Source: Aphodosoma sp045614825
GTDB taxonomy: Bacteria; Bacteroidota; Bacteroidia; Bacteroidales; Paludibacteraceae
NCBI GenBank assembly: GCA_045614825.1
Contig: JAZLDO010000104.1
Location: 1 to 18,777, forward strand
Direction: 5' to 3'
DNA: 18,777 nucleotides
Positions within the stretch are counted from its first letter, which is position 1. Each line of letters begins with the position of its first letter. Made by a program: the position numbers and the translations under genes. The notes under the pieces are model-generated. The model did no database searches. It worked only from the letters and a program-made list of their open reading frames with translations, and was not told the origin of the DNA. This document shows positions 8,383-14,835 of the stretch, piece after piece.

Positions 8383-8453
8383 GTAAAGTAATGAATGTAT
8401 TTCTTTCAACTAATCAGTCGAAGAATCTAACTTAAAAGAGATATAAGTCATCG

Positions 8454-8495
8454 GTATAAAAAACAAAAGAAGATGTATCATTTGATACATCTTCT
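8454..8495 (-). terminator. Terminator of tRNA-Lys
   Basis: A perfect 13-bp inverted repeat AGAAGATGTATCA / TGATACATCTTCT (8468-8480 and 8483-8495) sits 8 nt past the tRNA 3' end. On the minus strand it is followed by the T-rich tract TTTTGTTTTTTAT, the form of an intrinsic terminator. The plus-strand side also runs into CTTTTTCT, so some bidirectional activity is possible. Confidence 0.85.
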
Positions 8496-8502
8496 CTTTT
8501 TC

Positions 8503-8578
8503 TGGTGATCCAGCTGGGGCTCGAACCCAGGACCCCAACATTAAAAGTGTTGTGCTCTACCAGCTGAGCTACTGAATC
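8503..8578 (-). tRNA. tRNA-Lys (anticodon UUU)
   Basis: 76 nt including an encoded CCA. On the minus strand the acceptor arms are GATTCAG and CTGGATC (one G-U pair), the D arm contains AGCTCAGCTGGTAGAGC, the anticodon stem-loop is CAACA-CTTTTAA-TGTTG with anticodon TTT, and the T arm is CTGGG-TTCGAGC-CCCAG. The discriminator base is A. It delivers lysine at AAA and AAG codons. It stands alone, with its own promoter (8620-8651) and terminator (8468-8495). Confidence 0.97.
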
Positions 8579-8619
8579 ATCCTATTGTTTTGTTGGGTTA
8601 TCCCCTTCAAAAGCGAGTG

Positions 8620-8651
8620 CAAAGTTACAGCTTTTTTTTGAATTGACCAAA
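8620..8651 (-). promoter_or_regulatory. Promoter of tRNA-Lys
   Basis: On the minus strand TTTG (8648-8651), a 20-bp spacer, and TAACTTTG (8620-8627) match the Bacteroides primary sigma consensus TTTG-N19-21-TAnnTTTG. The predicted start is about 35 nt upstream of the mature tRNA 5' end. Confidence 0.85.
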
Positions 8652-9090
8652 TATTTTGTAATATTTTTTGTTGTGTAATATTGTTGGTATTTTATTTGTT
8701 TGATACTCAAAGTTTTATTTGTGCTATAAAAGCGACTTTGTGGATTGAAAGCGAGGGAAAATTTAGTTTATTTTTGTATTAAATGGGTGTGATGCTTGGA
8801 AAATTGGGCGTGTTTTGGCGCAAAAAGTAAGTTGTGAGTAGAAAATTATTCGTTTTGGTTGTAATTTTACTTTGTTTTTTATCTTCCCGGCAAGGCTGAA
8901 TATAAATAAATGATATGTTCGATATGTTTATGGTGTGCTGGATGATAAGAGTTGGAAGGTGAATTGTGGGTGAAAATTGATAAAAATAACAATAAGAAAA
9001 TATTTTGTGTCAATTATCAAAACTTATTTTGTGAAAAATGACTTTTTTCTTGATTTTTAGATAAATAAGTGTAAAAATGTGGTAAAAAGT
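8652..9090. other. AT-rich intergenic DNA with no recognised gene
   Basis: About 440 bp between the tRNA-Lys promoter and the promoter at 9091. I see no coding frame with recognisable protein sequence, no tRNA and no strong hairpin. It lies between divergent promoters and is very AT-rich. Confidence 0.6.
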
Positions 9091-9121
9091 TTTGGCAGTT
9101 TAGGAAAAAGTTGTACCTTTG
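9091..9121 (+). promoter_or_regulatory. Strong rRNA-like promoter
   Basis: TTTG (9091-9094), a 19-bp spacer and TACCTTTG (9114-9121). The whole stretch closely resembles the rrn promoter at 17880-17910: both read TTTTGG(C/T)AGTTT(A/C)GG followed by AAAAAGTTGTA and (C/A)CTTTGCA. This suggests a strong, stable-RNA type promoter. Confidence 0.85.
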
Positions 9122-9126
9122 CAATG

Positions 9127-9200
9127 GTTTTTTCAAAGTAATAATAAGATGGTTTTTATTACCCCGACAATGATGTGAATCATGCGTCGGGGTTTTTTGT
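9127..9200 (+). ncRNA. Candidate short non-coding RNA (~70-75 nt)
   Basis: Between the rRNA-like promoter (9091-9121) and the terminator hairpin (9162-9198) there is room for only a ~70-nt transcript, and the next gene on the plus strand is over 1 kb away. No protein gene is present beyond a 9-codon frame at 9149-9178. The 5' part contains TAATAA and TTATTA, which could pair as an alternative to the terminator, and ATGGTTTTT occurs twice (9124-9132, 9149-9157). The predicted start is inferred from usual promoter spacing and could be off by several bases. It lies against the 3' end of the convergent EamA gene, so antisense action there is possible. It could also be an abortive decoy transcript. 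Confidence 0.55.
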
Positions 9201-9204
9201 TTTT
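9162..9204 (+). terminator. Intrinsic terminator of the candidate short RNA
   Basis: CCCCGAC (9162-9168) pairs with GTCGGGG (9186-9192), extended after a small internal loop by ATGAT/ATCAT (9170-9174 and 9179-9183) around a GTGA loop, then six T's, GT and four T's. The T-run is only on the plus strand side; on the minus strand the hairpin is followed by TAATAAAAACC, so it is a poor terminator for the EamA gene. Confidence 0.9.
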
Positions 9205-10093
9205 ATGTGGTTGATTTTCGTGCGTTGCTGCTGATGATGATGACTACGGCACAGAGTATCATGGTGATGCCGATGAGGAGTCGCGAGGTGAGGGGTTCGT
9301 TGAAAACGAGGGTGCCGATGGCTACGGCGGTAACAGGTTCGAGCGAGCCCATGATGGCTGTAGGCGTAGAGCCGATGAGGCGCACGGCGATGGCCATAGT
9401 AACAAGCGAAATGAGTGTAGGCACGATGCCGAGTATGAGCGAGAAACCGAATTGGGTTAGTGTGGTGAGGGGTTGCAATGCGCCACAACCTGAGTTGAAG
9501 AGCGAGTTGAGGGCTACGGTGATGGCGCCGATAATCATGACGTAGAGCGTGAGTTTGATGGCCGACATTTTGAGTTGGGCGCGGTTAACCACGACAATAT
9601 ATATAGCATAGTTGAGCGAGGAGAGTAGCACGAGGATGACGCCCCATGTGCTGAGGGTGGTGTTGCCGTCGCCTTGGTAGAGCAACCCGATGCCGCTAAG
9701 GGCGAGCGCGATGGAGATGATGGTGGCGAGGCGGATTTGCTCTTTGAAAAATATACTCATAATCATAGCCACCATGATGGGATAGACGAAGAGTATGGTG
9801 CATGCGATGCCTGCCTCCATGTGGAGAAAGCTGGAGTAGAGCGTGATGGATGATATGGCAAACAATACACCAAGGAGGCTGACGATGCCGAATTCGCGAC
9901 GCGAAATGCCGAAGGGTTCGCATTTGGCAATCATCATGATGATGAGGCCGACAACGGCTATAGTGTAGCGATAGAAGAGTATGCTACTGACGGTGAAGCC
10001 GTCTTGATAGAGATAGAGTGCACCGAGAGGGTTGAGGCCATACGAGATGGCGGCGATTAAGCCGAAAATGGCGCCTTTGAGTTTTTTGTTCAT
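9203..10093 (-). CDS. EamA-family (drug/metabolite transporter superfamily) permease
   Basis: 296-residue inner-membrane protein with about ten hydrophobic segments and two EamA repeats (roughly residues 8-140 and 150-290), the normal DMT length. The N-terminus KGAIFGLIAAISYGLNPL, the mid-repeat ASSITLYSSFLHMEAGIACTILF-like segment, and the second-repeat STPTAIMGSLEPVTAVAIG followed by NEPLTSRLLIGI are typical family landmarks. Substrate cannot be told: members export amino acids, metabolites or drugs. Neighbours give no clue, as it is a single gene between two opposite-strand units. Base composition is clearly higher in GC than flanking genes (one 60-base line counted by hand, 9241-9300, is 34/60 G+C against 25/60 for 3421-3480 in recF), with GCG/GCC-rich codons, which hints at acquisition from another source. 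Confidence 0.92.
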   Translation of the reverse strand: MNKKLKGAIFGLIAAISYGLNPLGALYLYQDGFTVSSILFYRYTIAVVGLIIMMIAKCEPFGISRREFGIVSLLGVLFAISSITLYSSFLHMEAGIACTILFVYPIMVAMIMSIFFKEQIRLATIISIALALSGIGLLYQGDGNTTLSTWGVILVLLSSLNYAIYIVVVNRAQLKMSAIKLTLYVMIIGAITVALNSLFNSGCGALQPLTTLTQFGFSLILGIVPTLISLVTMAIAVRLIGSTPTAIMGSLEPVTAVAIGTLVFNEPLTSRLLIGITMILCAVVIIISSNARKSTT

Positions 10094-10136
10094 TTTGTTG
10101 ATGTAGATAGTAAGATTGTTTGTGCGAAATAAGGCG

Positions 10137-10144
10137 CAAAATTA
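10137..10144 (-). promoter_or_regulatory. Possible -7 box of the EamA gene
   Basis: TAATTTTG on the minus strand fits TAnnTTTG and lies 44 bp upstream of the start codon, but no TTTG is found 19-21 bp further upstream, so the call is weak. Confidence 0.35.
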
Positions 10145-10188
10145 CATAAAAATATTGATTGGGGAGAGGTTTTTTGCGAAAAAATTTA

Positions 10189-10196
10189 TAACTTTG
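10189..10196 (+). promoter_or_regulatory. Likely -7 box of the amylase gene
   Basis: TAACTTTG matches the Bacteroides -7 consensus and is followed by CAAT, as in the stronger promoters here. TTTG occurs upstream only at 12 bp (10173-10176), not at 19-21 bp, so it may be weak or activator-dependent. It would give a 5' untranslated region of about 95 nt. Confidence 0.5.
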
Positions 10197-10201
10197 CAAT
10201 T

Positions 10202-10219
10202 GTTTTGCATTTGCAAAAC
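10202..10219 (+). repeat. Hairpin at the start of the amylase leader
   Basis: GTTTTGC, loop ATTT, GCAAAAC: a perfect 7-bp stem just downstream of the predicted transcription start. It could be an operator-like palindrome or a 5'-end stabilising stem; no T-run follows. Confidence 0.5.
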
Positions 10220-10244
10220 CTTGACACTAAAGACAGACAACAGA

Positions 10245-10276
10245 TGACTGTTGACTTTTGACTGTTGACTTTTGAC
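10245..10276 (+). repeat. Tandem heptamer array upstream of the amylase gene
   Basis: TGACTGT-TGACTTT-TGACTGT-TGACTTT-TGAC: four full 7-nt units plus four bases, alternating two variants, ending 20 nt before the ATG. It lies in the predicted 5' untranslated region. Its reverse complement is of the same family as the CAACTTT heptamers inside the DUF3078 gene. Confidence 0.85.
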
Positions 10277-10296
10277 AATATATAATACTAAATACT

Positions 10297-11637
10297 ATGA
10301 AAAAATTATTTTTACTTTTGGCAGTTGTTGCCATGATGGTGAGCTGTGGCTCGAAAAAAGAGTGTACTCATGTGCACCCATGTTTTGTTTATGATGCGTC
10401 GATTTATGAGTTGAACACTCGTCAGTTTACGCCTGAGGGCACATTTGCAGCGGCAGAGGCTGAGTTGCCTCGATTGGCTGAGTTGGGCTATGATATCATT
10501 TGGATTATGCCAATTCAACCAATTGGCGAGTTGGAACGTAAAGGTGGATTGGGTAGTTATTATGCTATTAAAGATTATTGTGCGTTCAATCCTGAGTTTG
10601 GTACTCGTGATGATTTTGCTTCGTTTTTGAATAAAGCCCATGAGTTGGGGATTAAGGTGATTCTTGATTGGGTGGCTAACCACACTGCACCTGACCATCC
10701 TTGGACATTGAACGAAGGTTGGCACATGCGCGACTCGTTGGGCCAATTAGTGGTGAACTACGACTGGTACGACATTGCCGAACTCAACTACGACAATCAA
10801 GCGATGCGCGATGCTATGTTCCGCTCGCTCGAATGGTGGATGGATACAATCGGTGTTGATGGTTTCCGTTGCGATGTGGCTCACGAAATCCCAACTGACT
10901 TCTGGGAATATGCTTTCGACTCGTTGCGTGTGAAACACCCTGATATGTTCACTCTTTGCGAATCGGAAAATCTCGACCTTACACAAAAAGCATTTAATAT
11001 GTATTACGGTTGGGAGTTCCACCACTTGATGAATGCCGTGGCTAAACAAGAGAAAGATGTCGAAGACCTTTGGGCATATTTTGCAAAAGCCGATAGTGTA
11101 TATCCTGAGTCTGCAATTCGCATGAACTTCACATCTAATCACGACGAAAACTCATGGGCTGGTACTGAATTTGAGCGTATGGGTGATGCTGCGAAAGTGA
11201 TGGCTATGTTGACGTATGTGGTGCCAGGTATGCCTTTGACATATACGGGTCAAGAGTTGGGTAACGTGCGTCGCTTGCGTTTCTTTGATAAAGATACTCT
11301 CGAATACGACTCTGAAAATACTAATGAATTTAGTTATCGTTTGTGGAATGGCATGCGCCGCGATAATCCAGCTCTTTATACTAATGAACTTGGTGCTAAG
11401 ATGGAACGCGTGGTTCTTGGTGAAGGCTTCGAAAAAGTGTTTGCTTGTCGTCGTGCTGTAGAGGGCAACGAGGTGTATGGTTTCTTTAACTTCTCGGATG
11501 AGTTTGTTACTATTCCTGTGGGTGGTATTTTGCCAGAAAAAGAACGTAAAAATAATATTTATCTCCGAATAACAGAAGATTTGATGCCTGAAGCCCTCAA
11601 AATAGACCCATGGAGTGCTGCGGTGATAATATATTAA
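10297..11637 (+). CDS. GH13 alpha-amylase-family glycosyl hydrolase, lipoprotein
   Basis: 446-residue predicted lipoprotein that should hydrolyse or transfer alpha-glucosidic bonds. The N-terminus MKKLFLLLAVVAMMVSCGSKK is a lipoprotein signal with cleavage before Cys17, so the enzyme is probably anchored in the periplasm or outer membrane. GH13 landmarks: region I DWVANH (residues 124-129), region II GFRCDVAHE with nucleophile D193, region III CESEN with acid/base E222, and region IV NHDEN with N281-H282-D283. All three catalytic acids are present. The (beta/alpha)8 barrel occupies ~30-370, followed by a short C-terminal beta domain. No SusC/SusD or regulator lies beside it, so it is not in a visible starch-utilisation locus. 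Exact substrate (maltodextrin, trehalose, other) cannot be told. It ends in a shared terminator facing the addAB operon. Confidence 0.93.
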   Translation: MKKLFLLLAVVAMMVSCGSKKECTHVHPCFVYDASIYELNTRQFTPEGTFAAAEAELPRLAELGYDIIWIMPIQPIGELERKGGLGSYYAIKDYCAFNPEFGTRDDFASFLNKAHELGIKVILDWVANHTAPDHPWTLNEGWHMRDSLGQLVVNYDWYDIAELNYDNQAMRDAMFRSLEWWMDTIGVDGFRCDVAHEIPTDFWEYAFDSLRVKHPDMFTLCESENLDLTQKAFNMYYGWEFHHLMNAVAKQEKDVEDLWAYFAKADSVYPESAIRMNFTSNHDENSWAGTEFERMGDAAKVMAMLTYVVPGMPLTYTGQELGNVRRLRFFDKDTLEYDSENTNEFSYRLWNGMRRDNPALYTNELGAKMERVVLGEGFEKVFACRRAVEGNEVYGFFNFSDEFVTIPVGGILPEKERKNNIYLRITEDLMPEALKIDPWSAAVIIY

Positions 11638-11659
11638 AAGATTGTATGTTTTATAAAAT

Positions 11660-11708
11660 AAAAGAGAGGGTGACTTGTGACGGTCATCCTCTCTTTTGAT
11701 TTTTTTGT
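11660..11708 (+). terminator. Terminator between the amylase gene and the addBA operon
   Basis: AAAAGAGAGGGTGAC (11660-11674) and GTCATCCTCTCTTTT (11683-11697) form a 15-bp stem with one G-T pair and an 8-nt loop, followed by GATTTTTTTG. On the minus strand the stem is followed by a run reading TATTTTATAAAAC, so it probably works in both directions for the two convergent units. Confidence 0.88.
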
Positions 11709-11715
11709 ATGGGTT

Positions 11716-14700
11716 TTAGATATTGAGTTTAACGATGTTGCCTTGTACGGAGTAGTAGATTAAAGAGTCAACTACGTTGAGGCCAGCAGCAGAGATGGCG
11801 GCCTTGTAGGCAGAGAGTTGAGGTGCGTATTTTCCGGCATAGTGTGGGTTGTTTGTGTCGCATATGTCCTTGATTTTGCCAGGGAAACTTTTGAAGTCGA
11901 CTAATATGCAACCTGTGGCAGTGTGCCAGATTAGGTCGATTTCGCCATGGACGATTTGTTCGCCATTTTTGTGATAGAAAGGCACTTCGTGTTCGATTGA
12001 TGTAGCTTTGCCGTAGATTTTAGTGAGGTAGCTATAGAGATATTCGATAGATTCTTTTATTTGGTTTGGGTCGGTCATGCACTCCATGAGGTTGTGTTTG
12101 ATGATGATATCTTTGGCTTTATCGCAGAAGTTGTTGGGGCCAACAAAATCGTAGATAGCAAAGATATTGTGGAGGCAAGTGCCTATTTCGGTTATCTTGT
12201 CGTTGGCTTTGTATAGTTTGATGCGTTCGCCTTCGGTGTCATTGATTTCGATTTCGATTTCTTGGTTGGCAGAGTATTGGATTTGGCTAGGAGAGACAAA
12301 TTTAGGGTTGCGAACGGAGCGAGAGAGCTCTTCGGTATCGAAGGTTTGGTATGTGGTGTTAGATGTTGTAGAGTCGGCCTCATTAAGTTCGAGATATTCG
12401 ACTTTAAGACCCTCAACGCCCCATATGTTTTCGTAGTTGGTGCCATTGTCGGTCACGCCGAGGTCGACTAACCAATTTAATGTATCTCTATTGTTGCGAG
12501 AGGTGTTAGATAGAGTGACGATATAGTCGCGAGCGCGAGTGAATCCGACATAGAGTAGACGTTTGGCTTCGTTGATGGCTTCGTTTTTTTTCGTTTGAAA
12601 TAGGTTATTTTTATCTATGCTAGTGATAATATCAACAATAGGCGTTGGGATATTTTGGTTCTTTTTAGTATTTACAATTTGAGGGAATAGTATGATATGG
12701 AGGTCGTTGTCTATTTCGATTATATTTTCGGTGCAAATATTCTTTTTGATTAATAAGTCTGGGTCTATTTTTTTTTCGGATAGCGAGGCGAGTATGACCA
12801 TAGGCCATTCGAGGCCTTTTGATTTGTGATAGGTCATTACTTTGACGGTATTAGAGACATTGTCGGGATTTGGTTTGATGGTTTTTGAGTTGAGATATTT
12901 GATGAAACCCGACACAGAAGTGCCACGGCCATTTTGTAGGCATTCGTCGTCGTACTGTTTTGCGACGGAAATGATGGTGTTGAGGTTTTGTTGTCGGATG
13001 AATGTGTCGCCCCATTTTTTCACTATTTCGTGGAGGTTGAGTTCGAGAATGAGATTCTTCACGAGATAAGTGATAGGTAGGTTTTTGATGCGTTCGACAA
13101 CATAATCGATATTTTTGAATAGAGGGTTTGATGTGTCGATCGAGTCGTTTTGCTCTATAGCAGTGAGAATAATTTCCTTGGTTGGAGTTTCGCCAAGAAG
13201 TTTTTCGATGTTAAGTATAGAGAGTTTGTTTTTGCGGATAGTGTATTGCAACAAAGAGATGACCAATTGCACTTCTGCGCGTTGGAAAATTTCGGTTTCG
13301 GGTGAAGAGACAGGTACCCCAGCCTTGAGTAGGGCGGATATAAATAAATCGCGTTCGTCGTTTCTAGACGTTAATATAGCAATGTCTTTGTATTCGATAG
13401 GGCGAGCTTCTTTGTCGCGTTCTTTTGGTTTTACTTTGATTCTGTCTGTTGCATCAAAGATAGCTTTGATTTGTTGAGCTACATGGGTTGGTGATGTCTC
13501 TTTGTTGCAGTTGGCATGCCAGTGGTGTACGGCAGGAGCCAAATCAGAATCTTCGCCCCAATGGGGAGTGAGAGATATTTTTTCGTCCTTAGGCATTGTG
13601 CCTGCCAAAATTTTTTCGAATACTTTGTTAGATAGTTCGACAAGGTTTTTGCGTGAGCGCCATGATTCTGGGAGGTTGTCTTTTTCGATGCCAGCTTGGG
13701 TGGTTGCTTCTTGGATGAGTTGAGGGTTGGTGCCACGGAAGCCATAGATAGATTGTTTTTGGTCGCCTACCCAAATATTTTCGTCGATTAATAGAGATAA
13801 TTTATTGAATATTTTTAGTTGGATAGGGTTGCTATCTTGGAATTCGTCGACCATCACGAGTTTGTATTGTTGCTTGATTTCGTCTTGAACGGTAGGGATG
13901 TCGAGAAGGCGCGCAAAAAACAACTCGATATCGTTGAAGTCGATGAGCAATTCGTTTTGTTTTTTCTCTTGATATTGCAGTCTGATTCTTTGTGCAATGT
14001 CGAATAGTGTATTGGTGTAGTCGATGAGAATGTTGGCAAATTCGGTACACTTGAGGGCATTTTCGATGGCTCTTTGTATGTTTCCGTTGGCAAAGTCATT
14101 CTCTTCTTTTTCCATTTGAGAAAGAGTTTTGCTTTTAATTTTTTGTAGGATGTTGTAGATATCAATTGTATTACGAAAAGTCAGTTTATTGATGTCTATG
14201 TCTATATTATTCAATGCGGTTATAGCATTTTGTGCTACATTAGTTGTTTCTTTGCTTCTAACGTTCGCATGTGCTTTTTTGAACTTTTTGAGCATCTCGG
14301 TGTCAAGGTTGCCACCATTGAATATGAACTTGATGTACTCTTGCGATAGTGTTTTGCTTTGTTCGATGTCTTTGATTTCGTAGTATGTGCAAAGGCTAAT
14401 TATCTCCTTAATACTTTTTTGCCAATCGATATTGGTTTGGTCAAAAACTTCTTTGTATTGATTGATTTTTTTTGTGTCTTCATCTTTCACCACATCGGTC
14501 AACATTTGGTTTAATATTGATGTTTGGTTGTCTTCGGAAATAATGTCACATATAGGACTGATGTTGAGAAGATGCCAATATTTTTTCACAAAATTTAAAC
14601 CGACAGAGTGCACAGTGCCAATGGCTGCCGAGTCGAGTTCGATAGCTTTGTCGAGTTGACCGTCTTTGACGAGGGCTTCGCGAGCCTTAGTACGGAATTC

Positions 14701-14835
14701 TGCAGCCGCAATGTTAGTGAAAGTTGTTAGTATTACTTCTGATGGGTTGACATTTCCTTTGAGGCGTTCGGTGAGGATTTGTGTCAATGTGTATGTTTTG
14801 CCAGAACCAGCTCCAGCGCTATAGTATTTTATCAT
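11716..14835 (-). CDS. addA: AddA-like UvrD-family helicase with C-terminal RecB-type nuclease
   Basis: 1039-residue subunit of an AddAB/RecBCD-like enzyme that unwinds and resects double-strand DNA ends for recombination. UvrD superfamily 1A motifs appear in order: Walker A AGAGSGKT (residues 7-14), Ia TTFTNIAAAEFRTKARE, II DEFQD (330-334), III VGDQKQSIYGFRG, IV ESWRSRKNLVELS, V VMTYHKSKGLEWPMVIL, VI RLLYVGFTRARDYIV (~759-773). The C-terminal PD-(D/E)XK nuclease has GTCLHNIF, GEIDLIW, VDFKS (D980, K982) and the Q-containing helix APQLSAYKAA. Length and layout fit AddA. Its ATG overlaps the stop of the AddB-like gene as ATGA, with GGAAGA a few bases upstream. Bacteroidales genomes often carry more than one such helicase-nuclease pair, so the symbol is a best fit rather than proof of orthology. 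Confidence 0.88.
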   Translation of the reverse strand: MIKYYSAGAGSGKTYTLTQILTERLKGNVNPSEVILTTFTNIAAAEFRTKAREALVKDGQLDKAIELDSAAIGTVHSVGLNFVKKYWHLLNISPICDIISEDNQTSILNQMLTDVVKDEDTKKINQYKEVFDQTNIDWQKSIKEIISLCTYYEIKDIEQSKTLSQEYIKFIFNGGNLDTEMLKKFKKAHANVRSKETTNVAQNAITALNNIDIDINKLTFRNTIDIYNILQKIKSKTLSQMEKEENDFANGNIQRAIENALKCTEFANILIDYTNTLFDIAQRIRLQYQEKKQNELLIDFNDIELFFARLLDIPTVQDEIKQQYKLVMVDEFQDSNPIQLKIFNKLSLLIDENIWVGDQKQSIYGFRGTNPQLIQEATTQAGIEKDNLPESWRSRKNLVELSNKVFEKILAGTMPKDEKISLTPHWGEDSDLAPAVHHWHANCNKETSPTHVAQQIKAIFDATDRIKVKPKERDKEARPIEYKDIAILTSRNDERDLFISALLKAGVPVSSPETEIFQRAEVQLVISLLQYTIRKNKLSILNIEKLLGETPTKEIILTAIEQNDSIDTSNPLFKNIDYVVERIKNLPITYLVKNLILELNLHEIVKKWGDTFIRQQNLNTIISVAKQYDDECLQNGRGTSVSGFIKYLNSKTIKPNPDNVSNTVKVMTYHKSKGLEWPMVILASLSEKKIDPDLLIKKNICTENIIEIDNDLHIILFPQIVNTKKNQNIPTPIVDIITSIDKNNLFQTKKNEAINEAKRLLYVGFTRARDYIVTLSNTSRNNRDTLNWLVDLGVTDNGTNYENIWGVEGLKVEYLELNEADSTTSNTTYQTFDTEELSRSVRNPKFVSPSQIQYSANQEIEIEINDTEGERIKLYKANDKITEIGTCLHNIFAIYDFVGPNNFCDKAKDIIIKHNLMECMTDPNQIKESIEYLYSYLTKIYGKATSIEHEVPFYHKNGEQIVHGEIDLIWHTATGCILVDFKSFPGKIKDICDTNNPHYAGKYAPQLSAYKAAISAAGLNVVDSLIYYSVQGNIVKLNI

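Larger units (their letters stand above)
8050..8467. other. Gene-free interval rich in palindromic repeat units
   Basis: No credible coding frame is visible in these ~420 bases. They hold three separate inverted repeats (8135-8155, 8253-8299, 8341-8382), described individually, and two copies of AGCGAAGCG (8185-8193, 8272-8280). A weak TTTATC/GATAAA hairpin near 8070-8092 could end the DUF3078 transcript, but it has no T-run. Confidence 0.6.

Noticed and set aside
9207..9545. Plus-strand open frame opposite the EamA gene
   Set aside because: Met/Val-rich shadow of the transporter's codons with no recognisable protein features.
10245..10276. CRISPR-like array
   Set aside because: Units are 7 nt and contiguous with no spacers.
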